DNA from: Clarkia xantiana subsp. parviflora
Lineage: Eukaryota > Streptophyta > Magnoliopsida > Myrtales > Onagraceae
Length of the DNA: 64,000 bases
Assembly (NCBI GenBank): GCA_036873135.1
Contig: JAPTYO010000001.1
Location: 53,700,624 to 53,764,623 of the forward strand
Reading direction: 5' to 3'
Part shown: positions 55,692 to 64,000 of the stretch, piece after piece
How the letters are laid out: each line of letters starts with the position of its first letter
How positions within the stretch are numbered: position 1 is the first letter of the stretch
The notes under the pieces: model-generated
Databases searched by the model: none
What the model saw: only the letters and a program-made list of their open reading frames with translations
Told to the model about the DNA's origin: nothing
Made by a program: the position numbers and the translations under genes

Positions 55692-56952
55692 ATGAGTTCC
55701 TCGCCACCTTCACCGGAGGAGCATGGATGCCGTCGTTCACCTCCGCCTTCTATCCACGTCCAACAACCTCCCTCCGCGCTGCCGCAGCTTCTCGCAACCC
55801 CTACGTCAGGCGCGCAGCGCCGGGTCGCAATCGCCGTCGATCTGAGCGAGGAGAGCGCGTACGCCGTCCGCTGGTCCATTCAGAACTACCTGCGTCCCGG
55901 CGACGCCGTGATCCTCCTCCACGTTCGTCCGACTAACGTCCTGTACGGCGCTGATTGGGGCGCCGTCCAGGGAGTAAGTCCCTCGAGGGAGGATAATCGG
56001 TCTGCGGAGCAGATTGAGTCCCATTACGACGATCTGACCGCGTCCAAGACTGATGACCTAGCGAGGCCGCTGGTGGAGGCTCAGGTGCCGTTCAAGATCC
56101 ACATCGTCAAGGACCATGACATGAAGGAGAGGTTGTGCTTGGAGGTGGAGCGATTGGGCCTCAGTGCGATGATTATGGGAAGCAGAGGATTCGGAGCGAC
56201 GAGATCGCGGGCCAATAAGCTGGGGAGGCTGGGGAGCGTGAGCGATTACTGCGTGCATCACTGCGTCTGTCCTGTTGTAGTTGTTCGGTATCCCGACGAT
56301 GATGGAGTTGGCGGCAGCGCCCACGGCGGGAAGGAAAACGGTGGAGATGTGAATGAACTGCATCCTGTGCCTGAGGAGGATCAAGAGTATCATGATGCTT
56401 CTGGTTCTGAATCTGATGAATTTCAAGGTATGGAAAAATCCAATTATTCAAATTTCTGATTGAATTTCAACAGCCAATTCATTTCTATACATTATTACTG
56501 AACAGAAATTGGATTCATTTGCATTTCTTTTCATCAAAGATATATCATACTGCAATTGCCTTGAACAGAAATTGAATTCAGCTCGTCCTTCATATTATAT
56601 ATGAACTATGATGATAACAACTTACTTTCATAAGCAGGAAATGAAGAACAATTGATTTATGCTAGATACAGTTATAGCCATGCCTATTCCTGCTCTGAAG
56701 TAACCATTTTAGTAAATAACTGTGGCATTTGGACAGTGAGAAACGACTTTTCTGTACCATTGACGATCTTAGTTTTGTACTCAAATAGGTTTATGATTAT
56801 CTGCTTAGCATTATTGAATATGCAGTATCAGCCACCTATTAGCTAGCATTTTTGCAAATAGAAACTTGGAACTAAGATGGGATTAGTGACATGTTGTTGT
56901 TCATGCAAAGTATTTGAGTGGTGTTATTTCTGGGTAACTTGCAGATGCTTAA
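55692..56952 (+). CDS. Universal stress protein, PHOS32-like
   Basis: Exon 1 is 55692-56427 (245 codons plus one base). Exon 2 contributes only eight coding bases, 56945-56952, completing ...DEFQ-D-A-stop; 247 aa. The N-terminus is Pro/Ser-rich (MSSSPPSPEEHGCRRSPPPS). The USP fold starts at RRVAIAVDLSEESAYAVRWS, with LRPGDAVILLHVRPTNVLYG and the nucleotide-binding signature MIMGSRGFGATRSRANKLGR followed by GSVSDYCVHHCVCPVVVVR. The acidic tail includes ELHPVPEEDQEYHDASGSES. This is the domain order of Arabidopsis PHOS32/PHOS34, MAP-kinase-phosphorylated USPs that respond to pathogen elicitors. The N-terminal Ser-Pro sites fit. If the intron were retained, translation would run 11 codons further to a stop at 56459. 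A family B MITE lies upstream. Confidence 0.9.
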
Positions 56953-58370
56953 GGAAGAACACAGACAATGGCATCTTCTCTTCTCAGGTAATGCACACCA
57001 TTGTCTTCTTCAAAATGTCGACTCCCCTTCTATATTTTCCGAGAATTCTGTTCCTCATCCGGAAGTTGTAACAGTCGAATCCAAATAGCAATATACTTTC
57101 TTCTTTGAGCAGATGTTTCATTTTGATCTAGTAATGCAATGCAATTGTTGAATTTGCTCGGTTTTAAGCTGCATGTGCATGGTTTCTGCAATAAGTAGGA
57201 AGCAAAATCTATAGGTCTTTCTACTATGCTTCACAAGCACCATGCTTGGGACTGTTTTTTTTATTTTTTTTCTATTATCCTAAAGGTGAAACCTATAGAA
57301 AAATTAACATTAGTAATATTATGATACAAATACAAAATGTAATTAATTAATTTTTATTTATTTATTTATTTATACTTTTAAAGGATTTTAAAGTTCTGTA
57401 AACGTTACAATTAAGTTTATTCTAATAATAAAATAAACAAAAACATGGTGTTTGTGGGAAATGGTAGAAAAAATCAAAATCACTCATTTACCATATTTTT
57501 ATATACAGAAAAAGATTACTTTTTAATACCTCATCTATCAGATATTAACTCTTTAGTACCTCAAAATTTTCTTTTAAATTTTCTATTTTTTTTAAAAACT
57601 TTTAGGCGTCCAAACTAGAATTTTTTTTTTTCCAAACTCCTATAGCAGAAACCAATAACACAAATACCATCCGAGCATTTTTTTTTAATATAAAAGATGC
57701 TTCTAAACATGACTGAGAATCGGGTCGACACTATTACCAAGAAAAAAAAAATTCTGTATGAGTCAAATCACAGCACTATTCAAGTATTCATCAATAAATC
57801 ACAAATTTTTTCTTAGCAACCGTGTTGACCCGATTCTCAGTCAGTTTTGTTAAAAAGTTTGCTCAGTGGTTATTGTTGTTGTTGGTTTCTGGTTAGGAAC
57901 AGTTTGGAAAAAAAAATTATCCAAACTACTCGAAGTGATTATTCAAGTTCCATTCACCTAGTTAAGAACTCGCATAAGTTCATGCTACATTTAATCAACT
58001 AGTATAATCGATTATGTTTTGCAATAGTTGGTACAATCGGCCCAGCTCGAGCTCTATCTAGGTGAATTAAGTCATACTAAACATATAAATTAATGTACTA
58101 GAAAAATAATATTCCATATATAGTTAAATTTGATAATTGGGAATTTGGGATGTCCTGTATCGTTACATGTTGCAGTTACCATAAAGACAGGCAGGAAGAA
58201 TTGGTGGATTTGATTGGAATATGTGGTTTGTATTTTCTAAATAAAAAAGTTTAATGACTGAAACTCTGTGTCCTCAACCTTTGTTTTTTCATCATATTAG
58301 GCATTGTACTTTACATTTCTTGCATTATTCATCTCAGTACACATTATTCCCAAACAAACTACACACTATC
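56953..58370. other. Intergenic region between the USP gene and the LRR pseudogene
   Basis: The likely 3'UTR of the USP gene is followed by AT-rich sequence. The block at 27700-27920 (phrase CCATAAAGGTGAACCCTAGA) recurs in related form near 57270-57430, so a dispersed repeat is present. No gene recognised. Confidence 0.45.
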
Positions 58371-60559
58371 TCAAAGGAGTCCGAAGTTCCCGACGCTACG
58401 GCTCTTCCGAATCGTCTCCGACGACCTAAGACTCCTCACCTTGTCCCCGTGGTGGAGCCCACTTGCACCTTTAGCATCACCGTGGGCTCGTAGCCGGACC
58501 GGTTTCCCCTTCCGAGGCATTTTGCGGTCGAGATCTTATTGAATCGGAGGTCGAGGATGTTTAGTTTGAGGAGTCGGTGGAGGCCTTCGACCTCGCTGAT
58601 CTTGTTTCCGGCCAGGTAGAGCTCCTTGAGCGAAGAGTACGAAGCTAGACCTGATACGAGGTGAAAACCCGGGTTTTATCGAAGGTTAGGGTTAATTACC
58701 AGATCAAATGTTAGGGTTTTATCGATGGTTCGGGTTCATACCATGTCCGATCCTGATTATCTTGTTGTAGCTCAGATCCAGGACTCTGAGTCGGGTCAGC
58801 TCTCGTAAACCTTCGATTACGGAAATACGATTTTTCGACAAATTCAGCATGTGAAGTCCTCGAGGAAGAGTGCCCGCAGTTATCCTAACTACAATAATCG
58901 ATATAAACGTCATCAAAACTAGGGGTGAGTTGTTCTGGATATCCTGTAGTTTTAGGATATCACAGAACCAGACCAGTAGTATTAAACAGTTCATGACATT
59001 AATTATCCCGAACTGTTTGGAATCGAAACTGTCCCGAAAACCGTTTGGAATCGATCAGTTTCAGGTACTTTTTGGATCCGGAACCGAAACCGTCCTGGAA
59101 CCATTTGGAACCGATCAGTTCCAGGTATCCGTTTAGAAACTGTAAATAAACAGTTTTGAATCAATATGCTACAAAAATTGTAGCATATTGTTAGAGCTTG
59201 CACAATGTGGTATGCAATTCAAGAATAAGGTAAAACCCGAAAACGAAAGACGAAAATTTAACGAACCTATGGCGTTTCCAGATAGATTAAGCACTTTCAA
59301 GCTCACGAATGCGCTGAGAAACGGTATAACCACTAGACTGTGGTTCGAAATTGTGCAGCCGTGACAACTGGGTTCAGAGCAAAGATGTATCTCTTAGCAT
59401 CTTCCATCCCGGGAATGATTTTCGAGGAAGACGATCCATTCGCTACAGTTGGTTCTCTCTTCTTCCAATTATCATTTTCGGTTTCTGTTTCGGTTTCCAA
59501 TATTTCATTCATCCCTTCCAAAGAGCTCCATGGCTGAAGATCAAACACCCACTCCTCAATCCTTTTCAGTCTGAAATCTTTCCTCTGATGAACAGATGAT
59601 AAGTTTAAGTCCTCTTCATTCAACGGATGGTCGTAAACCAGAACGATCCATTCCCGAGCAAAACTTTCGTAGTTGAAGTTATCGTGATCGTCACCCCTAT
59701 CATTAGCATTCTTCGAATCTTCTTCTTCTTCGGGCGATATTTGCAGCTTCAAATCATGAACAGAAACCTCGGCCCGTCTCGTATCGAGAACGTATAGTTC
59801 CCCCGATGATCTCGATCGAGGGGCAAACCAGTTCACCCCACGAGCTAAATTACTAAAACCGGGCAGCGATTGTGATCTGGCAATGGATTGTGGGGTCCGG
59901 GGAGTACAGTCACCGGAATTCTCATAAGACCGATCCACATCAGAACTTTCCAAGTTTTCCACAACTAGTTTCTCCGAAATCCGGGGATCTTCAATGGAGG
60001 AAATCGATCAATCCATTCTCGAGGGACTCGTGGCTTGATCGTTGCTGGCATCAGGTATCATAGACTGGCTATTGTCAACCGAATTATTAAACGAACACTT
60101 GTTCTCATCGGTTAACTCATCCTCGGAAACTCTGCCCTCGGATTTCCAGTCTCGATCAACTGAATGGATTGCTGCATTACCCGATTTGGCTGCAGTTACC
60201 GAATTCTTCAAAATCTGACCTTTTGTTGAACCTTGAAGTATATTCATGGCTTCAACAAATGAAGAACCTGTTTTTCTGCACCGAAACGAATATTTTTAAT
60301 TCAAATACGCAACAAGTGATGAACATTCAATTTGTTCATTGCTAGCTGAACTTTTTTTTAGACGTTTTCTAAGCTAAACGAATGAAATTAACTTTTGCTA
60401 GCACGATTATGGCACTACGAGTACAATTTCTGGCGCAAGTTCAGCTAGCAATTCGGTATTTAGCATTTCATCATTCTATTCTTCATCAAGACTCAAAATT
60501 CATACCTTTAGTTTGTTGTTGTTGATGATGTTACTGATGAAGCACGAAAACCGAACCAT
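58371..60559 (-). pseudogene. LRR protein (outer-arm dynein light chain 1-like), decayed
   Basis: On the minus strand a start exon (60559-60506, MVRFSCFISNII) is followed by a large exon (about 60267-59267) and two LRR exons (58888-58742 and 58650-58371). The large exon reads SSFVEAMNILQG, then CTPRTPQSIARSQSLPGF, DFRLKRIEEWVFDLQPWSS and LVVIPFLSAFVSLKVLNLSG. The LRR exons read GLHMLNLSKNRISVIEGLRE and SLKELYLAGNKISEVEGLHR. This matches, from memory, a plant LRR family that includes At4g03260. Lesions: an in-frame TGA at 60010-60008, a one-base deletion near 59346-59350 that shifts the frame before LVVIPFL, and loss of the segment expected after 'KISTAKCLG', where the frame no longer matches. 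The exon 1-2 junction does not keep phase at the best splice sites. Splice sites otherwise look good, so decay is recent or the sequence has errors. Confidence 0.75.
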
Positions 60560-61292
60560 CGAGAAACTCAGAAGAATTCATCCACAAACAATCGATACTC
60601 AAATCAAGAAAAATGGGAGAAAGGAAGATGAAGATGAAGATAATCGATCCTATTCCGGATAAAATTACAGGAAATCTGCAGCCTGTGAAGGTTTCACTTA
60701 GCCATAATCGAGCGATAAACCCTCGGATACACGGCACAGTCTCCAGGCATGCGAAGATCTTGTTCTTCTCAGAATCACCCCTTCATTGTTGCCCCACAGC
60801 CTTACTGAGGTGGGAGAACACCTTGATCTAGCAGGAGCGGCCAGAGTGAAGAAGATATAACTGCTATAGAAGCCGAATCCCGAACATGAACAACAAGCAA
60901 GTATGGCCTGAGACATGAAGATTGGATTTCAGCAACGTCATGAACAATAAAAGCAGAATCACTACATCCAAATGTCGATTCAACAATCAATCTGTAGTGC
61001 AAAATGGAATTGTCGACCTCTATTGAATTCGAATCAGAAGTAGAATTCCAGAATTGGATTGCAGAATCAAGTTCGACAAAAAGCAAATTCAACAATCATT
61101 CTGAAGCAGAAAATGGAATTCCCCACCTCTATTGAATACGAATCGACGTTCGACGTGAAATCAGGAAGATCATCTTATCGATCACAGAGGAGGGAGACGA
61201 CGAGTTGCTTTCCCGTGACGAGATGCCATTGCCGCCAAAACCGACTCTGCAAATTGAGCTCTGTTTTGATGGAAAGGCCGGTTCCATCGGAA

Positions 61293-61321
61293 TGGGCCAG
61301 TTATGGTGAGCCCAAGGCCCA
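61293..61321 (+). promoter_or_regulatory. Two site II (TGGGCY) motifs upstream of frataxin
   Basis: TGGGCC at 61293-61298 and GGCCCA at 61316-61321 lie 90-115 bases upstream of the frataxin ATG. Site II motifs, bound by TCP factors, are typical of plant nuclear genes for mitochondrial and ribosomal proteins. Assignment is by motif only. Confidence 0.55.
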
Positions 61322-61408
61322 AAAAGCTCTTGAACAGAACAGCCATCAACCGCCGTCGAATTTACAAACCGCCGCCCGAAGAGTAGCACTTCGATCGGTT
61401 GCAGCGAT

Positions 61409-62974
61409 ATGGCTTCCCTGCTCCTCCGAAGATGGCTTTCTAGAGCTCTTCGAAATCCTCCGGCTTCTCCGATCTCGCGCGAGGTTATTGTCGGTGCAAC
61501 GCTTCTCCGTCGCAGGAACACCACTCTCAGGCATCCGTTTCCGCAGAATCGCAGGTGCCTCTGCTCTGGCTCGAATCTTGACAGCTCTCACGGCCCGGCT
61601 GCAATTGATTACAGGTAATTAACTGATTGTATTTGAGCTGATGTTTCGATCTGGAAGTTCGAATTCGAGTTACCTAATAGATTGATGTGGATACAGTTCT
61701 CTGCTGCAGGAAGATGAATTTCATGGGCTAGCAAATTCTACAATTCAACACCTGCAAGAAAAGTGCGAGGTAATTCTTGCAATTGAATCACTATCTTACA
61801 GTTCAGTGGATTGAGCTTCAATGACATGAAATTGCTAAATTTTGAGTGAATTTACTCCCAGTTGAAATACAACAATGCCATTGTTTTCGAAATAGCTAGC
61901 TTCTAAACTCTTTATCTTTCTATAAATCAGGAATATGGTGACAGTATTGATATCGACGGTTTTGACGTCGACTATGGGGTAAGAGCCTCGATCCATGAAT
62001 ACAAATTCCGAGCTAAATGTCCGGTATTTATGCATTTTATCGTTGAGCATTTCGGTTTTGCAGAATGATGTTCTCACCATCAAGCTTGGAGATTTAGGCA
62101 CATATGTTCTGAATAAACAAACCCCAAACAGGCAAATATGGCTCTCCTCTCCAGTAAGGTATGTCTTTGAAACTCGGATGGTAATCATAAGCTTTCTATA
62201 TGCTCATTCAGCTGCAAAACACAAGATAAACTTGAAACGGCTATCCTGGATTGTTACAGAAACAACCACCAATACCCATACTTTAAATACTATTGCCTAG
62301 GTATCATTGTAGAGTTAGTTATTCATGATTCGATTTAACATTTAGGGTACTCTGATCCATCCATATCTGGACTATCATCAAACCTGCCATATACAGTGTT
62401 GTGGTTTCGGTTAGTGTTCTTTTCAATTCGATTAGCTGCAGGAACTTAGAGGTAATTATAATTTGAATGGTTCAAGAAAACAATGATAAATGCTACTTCG
62501 AATATAGAAGTTCCGTTGTTTGTTAGCAAGAGGAACCTGCATTCTTGACTCTTAGCAACACTTGTTTTTGCAGTAAAACAGTTCTAATATTTTTATTCAT
62601 CAACCGTATAAAATCTGAAAAAACAACTTTTTTTGTCGTCGTGCATTTTTAGGCTTAGGTTAGATGTGCTATTGAGTTTCTCTTACCTGTTCAATAATAT
62701 CAAATCTGAAAATCATAAACGAATTTGAGACCGCTCTTTTGTCTCACAATGTTGGTAACCCAGGTTTCTTTGCCCAGATAAACTTACTGCTTCTATTTAC
62801 ATTCTGTAATGTTTTTGATGAATTCTGGGATTATGTTACTGCAGTGGACCGTCGAGGTTTGACTGGGATCCCGACACCAAAGGATGGATTTACAGAAGAA
62901 ACAAGGCTAATCTAATGACGGTTCTGGAGACTGAGTTGGAGAAACTCTGTGGTTCACCCATTCATCTCTCATAG
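61409..62974 (+). CDS. FH: Frataxin, mitochondrial iron-sulfur assembly protein
   Basis: Five exons: 61409-61614, 61697-61769, 61931-61978, 62064-62158 and 62845-62974. Total 552 bp, 183 aa, all in phase; Arabidopsis FH is about 187 aa. Residues 1 to about 65 are Arg/Ser/Leu-rich ([20 protein letters not shown]), a mitochondrial presequence. The frataxin domain follows: [20 protein letters not shown] (the acidic iron-binding ridge), [37 protein letters not shown] and [11 protein letters not shown]. The conserved Asn-Arg-Gln-Ile-Trp on the sheet surface that contacts the Fe-S scaffold is intact. It regulates Fe-S cluster and heme synthesis in the matrix. The gene is divergent from the LRR pseudogene, with about 850 bases between start codons. 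The last intron is 686 bp. Confidence 0.95.
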
Positions 62975-63419
62975 AGGAGCTCTTCATTTACACAACTACT
63001 GTACTTCTATGTAAGCTCTTACCCAGGTACCCTTCATTTAAAAAAGGTAATTATAGAAGTTTTTCTTTTTTAAATGTGTATGGATGAATGAAGGAATGAT
63101 TTTCCAGTTTACTGCAACTTGTCAATGCAAAATGGACATATTCTGGAATAAATAAAACTACAGGAGTATCTGTTGGTGATATTGTTAGTGGAGTTAGTTA
63201 TCAAATTGCTAGTTGAAGCTTGAATTCTGGAATAAATAAAACTACAGGAGTATGTGTTTGTTTAGTAACTTCTCGGCTGAGGGAAAAAAAAAAGGGTAAG
63301 TTCTGGGTCCAGGCTGTTAGTTTGTAGGGTAAAATTAGAATAGAAAACCTAACTCTTCTTCTTGGTTGTACTACGTCAAGCTATTAAATGAGATTGTTAT
63401 GAGACTAATAAAAGTTAAT

Positions 63420-63525
63420 AAAAACTGTAGTCTAACATTACATATTACAATACAAGAAATACTGCAATCTAACATAATTACTTATAATTTCACATTTAAT
63501 TGCGTCTATCCAAACTCCCCTTAGA
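63420..63525. repeat. Remnant of the 19101-type element
   Basis: AACATTACATATTACAATAC-like phrases and the end GTCTATCCAAACTCCCCTTA correspond to the inverted end of the element at 19101-19826 (AGGGGTTGTTTGGATGG). Only one end is present. 62975-63419 holds the frataxin 3' flank and a short direct repeat (GGAATAAATAAAACTACAGG at 63145 and 63228). Confidence 0.55.
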
Positions 63526-63552
63526 TGTTTGACAATTGTGAAAATTGTAATA

Positions 63553-64000
63553 GGTTTAAGAACCTATAAACTGTCTGAGTTTTGTCCCATGTGAGATTTT
63601 GGTGTCTGAAGTTTAAAGTTTGTTGATATCAGATGTCTGAAGTTTCAACTTTGTTGAAATTTGGTTTTCCATCCATTTTTCTGTCTAATTTGACATAATG
63701 GTGTGAAAAATCGAAATTGCGCCTGATACTTTTATGTTACCTCGGCCGACAACCCAACTCCGGCTGGCCACCACCCAACTCCGCCCGGCCACCACCCAAC
63801 TCCGCCCGGCCACCACCCCAGTACGGCAGGCCACCACCCCACTCCGGATGGCTACCACCCCACTCCGGCCGACCACCACCCCACTCCGGACGGCCACCAC
63901 CCTTCTTCGGCCGGCCACCACCCTTCTCCGGCCGGCCACCACCCTTCTCCGGCCGGCCACCACCCAACTAGGGGCAATTTGATGATTTATTTTTTCATTG
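63553..64000. mobile_element. Mutator-like MITE, family A, with expanded minisatellite; runs off the window
   Basis: The left end GTTTAAGAACCTATAAACTG and the arm phrase TTTTGGTGTCTGAAGTTTAA match the copy at 8784-9212. The centre (63745-63965) is a tandem array of about ten 21-24-bp units of the type CGGCCGGCCACCACCC. The array gives long open frames on both strands, which are repeat artefacts. The right arm lies beyond the window. Confidence 0.85.

Noticed and set aside
60531..60831. Plus- and minus-strand frames (MGERKMKMK..., MPCIRGF...)
   Set aside because: They lie in the region between the LRR pseudogene and frataxin; only the short MVRFSCF exon on the minus strand matches a known family.
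61059..61622. 187-codon plus-strand frame upstream of and overlapping frataxin
   Set aside because: It overlaps frataxin exon 1 in another frame, shows no domain and crosses the promoter; frataxin fits fully in its own frame.
63685..63982. Repeated Pro- or Gly-rich frames on both strands, resembling cell-wall or glycine-rich proteins
   Set aside because: Open on both strands because of a tandem array inside a MITE; no start context, signal peptide or splice support.

Overview
This is nuclear DNA from a flowering plant, most likely a eudicot. The sequence is AT-rich, with intron-bearing genes, plant-only gene families (NPH3/BTB, class III terpene synthase, BAHD acyltransferase, D-type cyclin) and a very high density of small DNA transposons. 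I cannot name the species. All gene models were built by hand from open frames plus GT/AG splice sites; reading-frame phase was checked across every junction of the models called complete.

Layout. 1-3543 (+): an NPH3/BTB protein whose first short exon is not visible, with a tandemly repeated intron. 3610-7737: a Mutator-like MITE followed by a 3.58-kb CACTA element with intact ends and a 3-bp target duplication. The CACTA carries exon fragments of at least three unrelated host genes (ZYP1, SRP54, ribosomal protein S14), plus a possible fourth, all on the minus strand. 8048-15570 (-): a complete seven-exon terpene synthase (607 aa) with transposon-derived sequence in all six introns. 15650-28500: gene-poor and repeat-rich, with hAT elements, CACTA MITEs, tRNA-derived SINEs and a truncated BAHD acyltransferase. 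28524-30528 (+): a two-exon GPI-anchored protein. 31872-36500 (-): an equilibrative nucleoside transporter (410 aa, nine coding exons) with a 5'UTR intron. 36600-42900: repeats only. 43035-46013 (+): a cyclin D6-like gene (285 aa). 48539-51047 (-): a WDR89-like WD40 protein (395 aa, eight exons). 51050-55690: repeats, including a Helitron 3' end. 55692-56952 (+): a PHOS32-like universal stress protein (247 aa). 58371-60559 (-): a decayed LRR gene. 61409-62974 (+): mitochondrial frataxin (183 aa). The window ends inside another MITE.

The functional genes are ordinary, independently acting plant genes and do not form a pathway or cluster. The distinctive content is mobile: three families of Mutator-like MITEs (9-bp target duplications), hAT-type elements (8-bp), a CACTA master-size element with short derivatives (3-bp), and a PIF/Harbinger-type MITE (TTA). 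The strongest candidate for something undescribed is the CACTA element at 4158-7737. It lines up foreign exons, with their splice sites, in one orientation downstream of a captured ZYP1 start codon and leader.
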